Notes under the pieces: model-generated | What the model saw: the letters and a program-made list of their open reading frames with translations, nothing else | What the model was told of the DNA's origin: nothing | Database searches by the model: none | NCBI GenBank assembly: GCA_035236585.1 | Contig: CP141134.1 | Coordinates: 18,158,414 to 18,222,413, forward strand | Length of the DNA: 64,000 nucleotides | Reading direction: 5' to 3' | Origin: Warburgia ugandensis | Taxonomy: Eukaryota; Streptophyta; Magnoliopsida; Canellales; Canellaceae | Shown here: positions 13,417 through 24,000 of the stretch, in pieces | Numbering within the stretch: position 1 is the stretch's first letter | Layout: every line of letters starts with the position of its first letter | Made by a program: the position numbers and the translations under genes

Positions 13417-13957
13417 TTTTAACATTCCTAAGTATTATCAAATGCCAAGTTTCATGTATGATACATCTAGTAATATGCTAATCATGCAAAGTATACCAAA
13501 ACATGACTCAGTGTGTTAAGTATCAACAATGCTTTATCTCCATTCACTTATTTAAAAGTCACTATTTAAGACCCATGTGCCTATTTACTAATCAATACTT
13601 ATTGCACATGTGACTAATCACTAGTCACTGATTGATGCTTGCAAGCTTAAGCCTAGCTAGATCTCTTATTTGTGTATGGTGTGACTGTCATATGTAATGT
13701 GATATGCCCTTGACTTTGTTTCGTAATACCATGGAATTTCATTGTCCAAGGCATCATGCGCTTAATATGACTAGGTATCCATAAGCTGGTCAGTACCCAT
13801 TACTCTTGCATTTGGGTGTTACAATATGTTTTCCATTAATTTAGCACTTATGTATCTGTTAACACTAAATATATGTGCACAGATTTACTGGTTAGTGCAT
13901 GGGTCTAGTTGCTAATCTTTGCTTATATCCATACATATGTTTTTCTATGCAATGCTC
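13417..13957. other. Unrelated segment inside the TRIM composite
   Basis: About 540 bp with no similarity to the TRIM or to CACTA-like copy A. No open frame of note. Either filler captured during rearrangement or part of an original insertion site. Confidence 0.5.
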
Positions 13958-13994
13958 GGAATGTGAAGCCTTGAGGGATGAATCCTAGGATAGG

Positions 13995-14172
13995 TGAGGT
14001 ATTGAGACTTAGTCCTGCACTGCCTGGGGAGAGAGAACTAGGCAGTTTTTAAGAGTTTGAGGAACTCTCCTAGCAACGAGGCCTTTACCCGTAAGGGAGG
14101 AATCAAAACTGTAAGGTTGTATGGGTAGCCAAAGTGAAAAATATAATTGCTATGGGACCCCTAGCTATTACA
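13995..14172 (+). mobile_element. TRIM direct LTR 1
   Basis: 178 bp, preceded by a partial internal 3' end (from about 13965). The primer site after it is degraded (TAGTATCATAGC). Confidence 0.75.
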
Positions 14173-14306
14173 AATAGTATCATAGCTAGTTTCCCTCGTG
14201 GTGTGGTAGCCAGCCGCATGTGAGCACTTGGTCGTGGCTACCATACAGGGATGTGTGCTCTAAGGTAGGAAGAGGTGAAGGGTTGATGGATGAATCCTAA
14301 GACAGG

Positions 14307-14480
14307 TGAAGTATTGAGAGTTAGTCCCATATCGCCCGGGGAGAGGGATCCGGGCAGTTTATAAGAGTTCTGGGAACTCTCCTAGCAACGAGGCCTTTTC
14401 TTGTAATTGAGAAATAAAATTGTGAGGCTGTATAGGCAGCCAAAGCGGACAATATCATTGTTGTGGAACTGGCTGTGACA
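14307..14480 (+). mobile_element. TRIM direct LTR 2
   Basis: 174 bp, starting TGAAGTATTGAGAG and ending GGCTGTGACA. Followed by a primer-site relic containing TTATCAGAG. Confidence 0.75.
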
Positions 14481-14615
14481 AATGTTATCAGAGTCGGTTT
14501 CCTTTGTAGTGTGGTGGCTAGCTGCAAGCAGGCACCTAGTCGTGGCTATTACATAGGGAAGCATGTTCTCTAAGGGGGAAGAGGTGAAGCCTTGAGGGAT
14601 GAATCCTAATATAGG

Positions 14616-14792
14616 TGAGATATTAAGAGTTAGTCCCACATTGCCTGGGGAGAGGGAACTGGGCAGTTTATAAGAGTTTAGGGAACTCTTCTAGCAACAA
14701 GGCCTTTTCCTGTAAGGGAGGAACAAAACTGTGAGATTATATGGGTAGCCAAAGTAAACAATATTGTTGCTATGGGACCCCCAGCTATTACA
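14616..14792 (+). mobile_element. TRIM direct LTR 3
   Basis: 177 bp ending GCTATTACA, followed at 14795 by TGGTATCAGAGG, the best-preserved primer site of this array (11 of 12 to the tRNA-iMet site). Confidence 0.78.
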
Positions 14793-14927
14793 AATGGTAT
14801 CAGAGGCAGTTTCCCTTGTGGTGTGGTGGTTAGCTGCATGTAGGTGCTTAGTCATGGCTATCACGCAAGGCACATGTTCTCTAAGGGAGGAAGAGGTGAA
14901 GCCTTGAGGGATGAATCCTAGGACAGG

Positions 14928-15104
14928 TGAGGTATTGAGAGTTTGTCTCACATCTCTTGGAGAGAGGGAACTTGGTGGTCTATAAGAGTTAGGGAAGCTT
15001 TCCTAGCAACGAGGCCTTTTCATCTAAGGGAGGAACAAAACCATGAGGATGTATGAGTAGCCAAAGTAGACAATATTGTTGCTGGGGGACCCCAAGCTGT
15101 TATA
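14928..15104 (+). mobile_element. TRIM direct LTR 4 (right end)
   Basis: About 177 bp ending GCTGTTATA. The sequence after it is not a primer site but returns to the CACTA-like host sequence, so this is the outer end. Confidence 0.75.
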
Positions 15105-15284
15105 ATGTGGTATGGTGTGGTATGGATGGATGAAGAAATTTGGATGTTTTATACCCAATATGGAAGTAAATATATGTTTCTTTTTCCTGTATGTAGATAT
15201 TGCAAGAACAATGTCGCATGTGGCACATTGAATGTATGTAGCAAAGCAGGTAGATTGCAATGTAAGCAAAAGAAAAAAAAGCAT

Positions 15285-15620
15285 TTTTAAAGTTGTTCTA
15301 AAAAAAATGACTTCAAAAATAGCATCTTTTGAAGTCATTTTGAAAAAACAACTTCAAAATATTCTGTATTTGAAGTCATTTGGAAAAAAAATGACTTTAA
15401 AAGACTTTGTTTTTTAAGTCATTTTTTATAGATCGACTTCAAAAGGTGACATTTTTTAAGTTATTTTTTTCAGAATGACTTAAAAAACTGATATCTTTGA
15501 AGTCATTTATCCCAGAATGACTTTAAAAGTTGCCATTTTGGAAGTCAATTTTTTTATAACAACTTTAAAAATTGAGATTTTAAAGTCGTTTCCTTACCAA
15601 CTTATTTTCTTATTAATTTT
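15285..15620. repeat. Palindromic subterminal array, copy B
   Basis: Alternating GAAGTCATTT and AAATGACTTCAAAA units like those at 5140-5440 and 11515-12095, here more decayed. Confidence 0.75.
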
Positions 15621-15705
15621 CTATATTGACTCAATAGAAGTTGCTTTCACTACTAACTTCTATTAATGTTTTTTATAGAGTTTAAAAACCGCATGTGTAG
15701 TAGTG

Positions 15706-17107
15706 TACCCAAGGTTTAGTAAAAAGATAACTGGGCAACTTCCAAATTGGGAAAGTTTCGTTAGGTATATTATATTTTATGAGGTATGGTTTAGCTTAGG
15801 AAATCAGCTTACTTAGAAAGTTGCTTAATGCTAGTAAATTAGTTATTTAGAAGGGCTTTTCCCATCTATAAATACCCCAGATATGAATCAAACAAGTAAA
15901 GCTCTATTATAGCATATTCAAGGATATTTTCTCTAAAGGTTAGCATTTGAATACATTTTTCTCCATTGCTTCTAACGTGATTTTCAAGTTGGATTTTGGA
16001 CGTGTTTTGAAATTTGGACTAAGATAAGCTAGGCTGCCTCTTGGTTCATTACATTTCTGTATCGCTTTTTATATTTCTTTCGTTGTGAGACATTTTCTAG
16101 CTCTATATCCTCAAGGTGATGAAGATCATTATCCTTGTGATAGTAAGTTAGCTTCCAACCTAAGTTCTATATCTCTTGGGGGTGTCTCTGTATCCAAGAG
16201 TAGTGAACGACTTGTTTCTTGATTTCCTATGATGGTGATTCTCTATATCCATGAAAGGACTAAACTCTCAAATAAAAGACAATTTGTTAATCTTTGATTC
16301 ATGTTTCATAACTCTTTAGGTTGTGAATTTTTTTGTATCCATTGAGTTAGAATGATTATTTGAGAACTTGCATATTTAACTCCTTATATTTTGTAACCTT
16401 GCTTTAGTACCTGGTTATCCGTGTCACCTTTAAATAGGTCAAGCAACTGTATCCATTGACCTTTTTAAAATTTGTCGAACAAAAATGCGAAGAGTCTTCT
16501 TTTTCTGTTATTTAGCATTCATACGTCTCTCCTTTTCACGGGTGGACCTTGTCAGGTGCGCAATCCTAATCACTCGTTTAATTCATCTAATTTCATGTCC
16601 CTCTTAAAATATCTTGGCCTGAAATTTATCGCATTGCTTTCTTAAAGCAAAGCGTTCCCTTTATTTCCTGTTCCTTTGATGTGATCCTCACTTAAGAATC
16701 TGGAGACTTTCACAACAATAAGTTCTCATATTAACAAAGATGAACAAATTGGCAGGCACCAGTGTCTTGATCATTCCATGTGCACATAAGTTTTAATTTC
16801 AACATTGCATTCATTGTTGTCAATTACATCCCACCACCTAGCTTTGGGTATTTGGAAGAAGAGAGCTGCTTTGTCGTTTTTCCTACTTTTCTCCTCTAAC
16901 CCAAACTTTCCTTACTCTATTTTGTTCAAAGAGAGAAGGGCCGTTGAAATAATGCAACTACTCCGTATAATGGATTCTAACAAAACAAAAAAATGAAGAA
17001 ACTGCTTAAAAACAGATAATATATCGTAATTCGGGGTTTACTTGTGGACAAACCATGATGGACGTATCAGGGACTCATTCCAAATTTGGAGCCTCTTCAA
17101 TGTATAA
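15706..17107. other. No supported gene; LTR- or promoter-like stretch
   Basis: A TATA-like CTATAAATACCCC at about 15865 and repeated TATCCAAGAG/TATCCATTGA phrases suggest a decayed LTR, but no ends or primer site can be identified. One 63-codon frame at 16805-16996 is not convincing. Confidence 0.3.
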
Positions 17108-18923
17108 TTTAAAAACTCGAAAACTCATTGGCTCAAAAGGAAAGTAAGTCGAATTAACTCGATGAGACTCGTAGGTGACTCAAAAATATTCAAGATGATT
17201 TTGAATAAAAGTTTTATTGATTGATGATTGTATCTAGTATTTTCAATTTATATGCACAAATAATTGTTATGTAGTTGGCTAGGATGAGATATTGCTAATG
17301 GGAGGTCTCATAAGTGTCCATCTTAACCTTTGATACTTTTTGCTGTAAAATGTACATAAACTATATTATGTATACCACACCCAAAAAATCTCATCCATTA
17401 TGAATACTATTCTTCCCAGAACATCAAAGAGCAGGACCATTGAATGGATAAAGGATCCGAGGGTATGCCTGGATCACTGAGATATGGGTCCAAATAGCTA
17501 ACTTTATCCCTGATCTGATCTGGTCCCAATAACATTCAATATTCTTGTACTAACGCATTGTTCGTACCATGCGCATAATGGTGCACCAAGCAGTAATGCA
17601 CCTGATCGTAGTTACTCAACAGAGGATCAAAAGGATAGGTAAAAGAGTTGAGTAAAAATGACCAAAATTCAACATAACGTAGCAGATACCAATTGGAAGC
17701 AATAATATGAAGTTAATGAACAAACACGTTATTGCATAGAACGCAAAACCAAAATTAAAACGCCAAACGACAAAACAGAAAAGCACGAACGGCCATGCAA
17801 AGTCACAAACCCCAAAAATCAAAAGAAATAAGCAGAGGAACCCAAATCGAACCCGTCCAACACGCGCAGATAAGTATCAGATACAGGCGGCATTCTTCTG
17901 AAAAGTGGGCTGTCCACGGATTCAATCTTTTTTAAAAACCAGGTGAATGGACTCAGGGATCGGCGGATCCAGGTTGGATCGGCATGAATCCTAGTTAGAT
18001 CACCCAAATAGCTTGAAAGACATCATTATAAAGTTGACTCAGTGAATCGGGTGATATAGATCAGAAAAATTCATCAAGTTTTTCAGTGACTTGGTATGTT
18101 TTAAAATTTTGCCCTTCTCTTGACAAATGACAGCAAAGAAGAAAACCCATGTCTTAGATTTTCAAAGTATTTTGCTTATATTTGGAACTTGAAATTTTCA
18201 TTAAAATATTATGTTTTTAATTTATCCAAAGCATTGATTATATTCTAATCTATGTTAAAGTTTAAATTATTGCATTTCATTGAAAAAGCTTAATAGGTAC
18301 TTTTGCGCAAGTTAATAAATATAGTATGTTCACGATAGAATATATTACTATTGAATTTTTTTCTTGAAATCTAATACCATTAGATTCCTTGTAATTTAAC
18401 TATATTAGATACCAAGTTTCACTAAAAATTTTCATTGAAAAGTCATTAAGCTAAATGGCCAAAGTTGACAACGTAATCACAAGTTACTGTTGTAAAGTAT
18501 GGAACTTAAATATACAAATAAAGCCATTGTTTCTTCTTCGGTTTTTCCTCACCAATATATTACTCACAAAAACATTTTTCTTCCTCTCATAATTCTTGAA
18601 GATGGAAATAAATGATAATTTATAATTTCAAAATTTTCTAGTTTATGTTTTTTATATTTGTTAGTGTTAGTTTAATTTTGTTTGATTGCTTTCATCTCTG
18701 CATTATACAAACCTGTATTTTTATTTGAAGTCAGAAATCTAAATCTTTATTTTGTAGGTTTATCTTTGCTATTAGTTTGACAACTTTTATATTTTTTAAA
18801 AATTTACATTATTTATATATACTTATTTTATTATTTTATACTGAATTGCTGATAGATCACTCGACTCAGTGGAAAGGTAGGATCAGTAGCTAACCGAGTT
18901 TTTTGAGTTTTCGAGTTTTTAAA
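17108..18923. repeat. Segment bounded by a perfect 20-bp inverted repeat
   Basis: 17108-17127 (TTTAAAAACTCGAAAACTCA) is the exact reverse complement of 18904-18923. The right end reads outward to GTTTTTAAACACTG, like the hAT-type end CAGTGTTTAAAA. A diverged relative of the motif (AGTTTTCGAGCTTTTAAAC) is at 33868-33886. Eight-base flanks do not match, so a single transposon is not proven. The interior has no recognised gene. Confidence 0.45.
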
Positions 18924-20900
18924 CACTGGATCCAATATCTTAGAATTATATGATCATTGTTGGTACATCCAGTCCATTATATTGTGCGTTCGAACCTGAT
19001 CAAGAGCGTAAAGTCGTTGATAAAAAGTCTACTTGTTTTTAATTATAAAGGATTGCATTTATCACCTTCGCCTAAAAGAACCTATAAAATGACCATGAAG
19101 TAAATGATTAAAACCGGAAGGCCTTAGTCAAACAACAAAAGGTCGATTACGCTTGTCAATTTGGTGTTATAATTTTGGCTGTATATTTGTGCTGCGGATT
19201 CACAGACAGTTCCTTTTGTTGCCTTACCCTGGTGTGGCCCATATCACGCGTCTTTTCACCTTAATGACTAAATTAAATAGTAAAAACATCTCTCTTATAT
19301 TCCAAATTTGCTAAAAAGTTATTTTATATATCATTAATGAACCCCGGTAGATGTATGCGCCCCTTTTTCTTTCTTGAATATGAGAAGAAATCCGGCCCTT
19401 TTTGTCATACATGTTGTTTCTTTTTTCTTAGTTCCAAGCCACTTATCACGTTCTCCATGCCAAAAATAGGTAGCTTATTAGAAATCTATGCATCTGAATG
19501 ATTCTAGTTACTTGTTTTGGGCCCTGAAAAAATTAATAAAAATAAACTGTTACTTTTGTTTTTCATGAAAATATAGATTAAAAGTATCCAGTAAACATGA
19601 AATTCGATCAGTAACCTATCTAAGACATTTTAGACATAATGAACAAATTAGAATTATAGAAAAAAAATTGACAAGGCATAAAAAAGTTTCATATGATGAA
19701 GATATTATAATTGGAATTAGAATTATAGAAAAAAGTAGGGCATGGACTTCGTCTCATGCTAAGAGCGTGTACTCCCAAGGATCATGGTTGAAGGAGATTC
19801 CTCAAATATCATCTCGTGACTTAAAAACCTTTGTTTACGACCCGTAAGATTCTGGTATGTCCGTGATAAAACTAAGCTCGTTAGGAGAACATGGATGTCA
19901 CATATTATCACACTTTTCAGTTTGAAAAATGATCATGCTGCTTATTTAGCACGTGAGGGTGTCAATTTTGCATCAGTGAGAATCCGGTGGAACTCTCCCA
20001 AAAGTCTCGCCTACTTTCACATTTATTTTGCTTATCTTTTGTTCGTGATTTATTTAACCATCTCAATCTCAATGTATAGCCAAGGGAGGGCTGTTCTCTC
20101 GCTAATGACTAAAGTTTAACCTTTACGTCAGAAAAAATATAATAAGAGGAGCGCCTACCGGGGACTCATCGTTAGTCCTTAATGTTTCACTTGAACGCAC
20201 CCAGAGCCCTAAATAGGAATAGGGTACTTTTGTCTTTTTGTCAGGAAGGTCGTGAGGATTCTATCATAGAATGAGTTTCTAATGATGAGAACATGTCTTC
20301 CCAAAATCTGAAGTTAGATTGCGTGATTAGTGATTGTAAAGGGAAGGATTAGCATGTGCCATTCCATTTCACATGCCTTGCTCTATGATTATTCCAAATT
20401 AAAAGAATAAATTGTAATAATAAAACTCTTCTTTGATGCTTCATTTGTATTTCTAATATAATGAAACTTATATGTAAATCATTAGACGAAGGAAGAGATT
20501 TAAAATGAAGGAACCAAATCATAGAGTCACGACATGCATTAGAAATTAAGAAGCCTCAATTTTTTTGTATTTACATGCGTGAACAATAACTTACAGTTAC
20601 ACAACCAGGCAAGATGGATGGAGGCACTAAAAAGCTTATCCACAATTCTAGCGAGGACGTATTACTTGAATCTAACTGCAGGATCAAGATCTATTAGTAG
20701 TAGTCGTTGTGTTATAATCCTATGGTTGAACTGTGGAGGTATATGGAAGAGAAATGATTAGTCACAAAATCATTAGACAAGTAATGAATAACGTAACTTG
20801 GCAAAGGGCTCCGTGCATTGAATCTGCACTTATATTTTATTTTCGTTGGCCCACATGTAAGTCACCAATCATGAGTTACGGTGTGTAATCCTAGGAAATT
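18924..20900. other. No recognisable gene
   Basis: AT-rich sequence with scattered short frames (for example 19895-20119) that show no family motif. An ATTAGAATTATAGAAAAAA phrase is repeated near 19648 and 19717. Confidence 0.4.
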
Positions 20901-21062
20901 AGCAAAAGCAAAAGTAAAAAGAGGGCAGTCCCAAGAAGGGGTCAGACCACAAAGGTCAATAGTATGCAGCCTTACCTTGCATTTTGCAAGAGGCTGTTTT
21001 TACACCTTAAACCTGTGACCTCAAGGTCACACGACCACAACTCTACCTTTGCGCCAAGGCTA
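20901..21062 (-). mobile_element. Au-type tRNA-derived SINE
   Basis: Read on the minus strand it opens AGCCTTGGCGCAAAGGTAGA, continues with GTGACCTTGAGGTCACAGGTT (the Pol III B-box region), CAGCCTCTTGCA, GGTAAGGCTGC and ACCTTTGTGGTC, and ends in a T-rich tail (20901-20921). This is the order of blocks of the widespread plant Au SINE. The gypsy element begins three bases beyond its 5' end. Confidence 0.75.
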
Positions 21063-21064
21063 TG

Positions 21065-24000
21065 TGTGACGCCCCGGGTTTTCATAAGATTTTTTAAATC
21101 CAAAAGACATTGAATTAGCGAGCTCAATTTCTAATAAAATCATTTTTAAAGCTTAAACAAATACGGAAGAATCTTTTCTTTTAAATTCACTTTGAAAAAC
21201 CCCGAGTGTCATTTTACTTTTATAAAAAACAAGGATTCTCGGTGAAATAAGCGCTCATTTCTATCGACAATCCAGCAGAGTTTCCTCTGTTTTCCGGACA
21301 TATGACATTTAACGTATGTCATTGCAAAGTTTCTGATAAACATTTTTGATAATTTTAAAATATAAATGGAGATTATGTCTCCTTTTCATATATTTGCTCA
21401 AATAGAGTCAAATGAGATCCAACAAAAACACAACCAAGAACTCCACACTACAACCAAATCACATAAGTTATCCATCTCTCCAAAATTACATGTATATGGC
21501 AGTCTCTTTCCCATCTCAAATAAAAAGACTTCAAACATAAACCAATCATTACTTGTCTAAGTCAAGAGCTTTTCGTTGGTGTACTCCTGTCAAGAAGCTC
21601 CTACTTCTTGGGAATCCTCTGCTCTGAGATATTGTAAACAAATACAATATCTCAGCAAACTTACATTTGTGTAGGTGGAATAAGAAGCAATTATATATAT
21701 ACAAAATTATGATATTCTATATAATTTAACTTGTCTATGCTGAAACATGCAACTAGTATTCAATTATCATTTAGCTTGAAATAATTTGACATTCATCAAC
21801 ATTAAAAATTCATGCCAAGATGAAAAAACATCAATGCATTAGTACTAAAATATATTCTTGAAATGCAAGTATGCAGCCACATGTCAAACTCACTAATCAT
21901 TTTCATTTCGTAATACCAGCCTTTACTCATATGAGCCATTTCACATTACCAAACACCAACGTGTTGTTGTGTGTATCAAGTACACAACAGACGATATTAT
22001 CCTCTTTGGCGCAGTGAGTTAACGCAATGGGTTAAACCCAAAGACACACCTCAAGGCTTTACTCCTAAGAGACCAATAACTTGTCCAGCCCGAAGGCCCG
22101 CCCACATCATAACTACTCCGTGGCCCGCCCACATTATAACGACCCCTTAGGATGCGTCAAACTCCCCAAACAATGGGGCTACAACCCCAAGGACCGGTAG
22201 CTCGTCCAGCTAGGAACTGGTTGCTTGTTGTGACGACCCGGGTTTTCCCATGCATTTTTAAATGCAAGATCTAATCCCTAAGGCAGTATGCATTCCTATT
22301 TGAAAACCATTTTATAAAAGCCATGCAATGCAGCGGAAAATCTTTAGTTTTAAACTCATTTTGAAAACCCTGAGTGTCATTTGCTTTCACAATAACCAAA
22401 GTAGTTTTTGAAGAACTTCAGAAATCATAAATGTTTTTCCCAGGTCCATCCAGTCACAGCTCACAGCCCAACTGTAAATAAATACAAATACATGTCCAAA
22501 GGGTAGAGTGTTTACTTACATGTATAATTGTGTCCTTTTGATTTACTTGCTTGTAGCACTAACATAGGCGTCTTCTACTCGTGAATAGAACTATCCTGAA
22601 AAATGTTAAGGATAGGGTGAGTATACACTATACTCAGTAGGAGTCTATCACTACTAGTTTTGCAATGCATGCTATGTTTAAAATCATATGCTCTTTAAAA
22701 CATGTGCATGTTCGAACAACCATGTTCAATATCGATATTAAAAACCATTGTCAAATTGGAATACTAACGACTTAAAGAATAGCATAATCCAAGTCGAAAG
22801 TATCATATATATATATCATAAACATAATGATATGCATAAGATGCTCCGTTGAATCCAACTCATGGATATATGGTATGGTCGATCAACCTCATGTCATGCC
22901 ATATGCAATGCAAGTAAATCCTCAAACCATAGGGTCCAACTATGCCCATGACCTCGCCGCTGTGTGGTCCCCGGGTACCTAGGGACACAGGGTCACATGC
23001 CTCCATGGGACATATGACACTTCGACCCAGTGCCGTGACACCAGTGGTAGCCCCCTGTACCACATGCAGTCGAAGCAGGGACATGCCCTTTTTGGGCGTG
23101 TTACCCATCTACCTAATAGTGGTAGAGGCTGGAGGCCAACCCAAACCTCTCTGCATAGCGCCCACGAGCTTACCAGCCCAAATCATATACGATCAAACAA
23201 GCTATAAACCTCTTTTCCAAAACCTATCCTCTTTGGGTCCCTCACAACTGCCTACCCAACATCTTTTGGGCACTCTAGTGTCTTTTGGTAACCCTCAAGG
23301 ACATGCAATTTTTCAAGAACTCAATGCTCACAAATCATGCAATATAATGCAATTGTTTGCAAAACATGTCTATGCATAATGTATTTATCATATGCATGCT
23401 GAATTCATTCAAGTCATAAAATAAGTCATGCTAAACAAGTCATATACTTCTACTTAAAACATGCATTCTCAAAACGATCATGGCTCTTTTAAAAAGTCTA
23501 ATAGCGATAGAGCACCTACTTCAAAGTCTCCTAGAGTCACGTCCTTTATCACTTCAACCCGTCCCTGGGTCTCATTTATAAACTCCTGGGTATGAATGGA
23601 TATAAGGAGTCCTTATTAATTTCAATCTATTTAGACATTAGATCGCTAGATCTGTCTTTTAGGGTCCATGGGTCCTTGCCTAATTCATTGTTAGGTGATT
23701 TACTATTCAATGGTTAACTCCGTAAATTGTCCTCTAATCCTATCCTTATAGTCTCGTTAGGTCTGCGTGTTCCAGTTCCTAGGGCACCCGTGCATCCTGG
23801 TTGAACCGCAACTGCCTCACGTGCGTGCGCCGTCAAAGGCCGTGCTAGGGATCGCGTTTTGTACGCACACATGCAAGCTCCAGCGACGCACTATGACGTG
23901 CATCCTGGATGGCATAGCACGGACACACCTTTGGTGTAACATGGTGTGTCTCAGCTCCCAGGGCACCTCGTGCATCCTGGTCAAGTCGGCACCCGTGCCC

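Larger units (their letters stand above)
13107..15104 (+). mobile_element. Composite TRIM array: one inverted unit plus four direct LTRs
   Basis: A terminal-repeat retrotransposon in miniature. The LTR is about 175-178 bp (TGAGGTATTGAGAG to GCTATTACA), followed by a tRNA-Met primer site and about 130 bp of non-coding internal sequence. From 13995, four LTRs alternate with internal segments at a 309-312 bp period. At the left end lies one LTR plus internal segment in reverse orientation (13107-13416). Between the inverted and direct parts is a 540-bp segment of other origin. Copy B of the CACTA-like element resumes on either side. The string ATGTG occurs at 13104-13108 and 15105-15109, a possible target duplication overlapping the TG of the left LTR. 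TRIMs encode nothing and depend on other elements' enzymes. Confidence 0.75.
12640..15705 (+). mobile_element. CACTA-like terminal segment, copy B, split by a TRIM composite
   Basis: Homologous to copy A. Homology stops at 13106 and resumes at about 15105 with TTTGGATGTTTTATACCCAA, so the 2.0 kb between is an insertion. It continues into a palindromic array (15285-15620) and ends ATGTGTAGTAGTG at 15705. The three bases after the end (TAC) do not match those before the CACTA-like start at 4795 (TTA), so that pairing is not supported. Confidence 0.38.
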
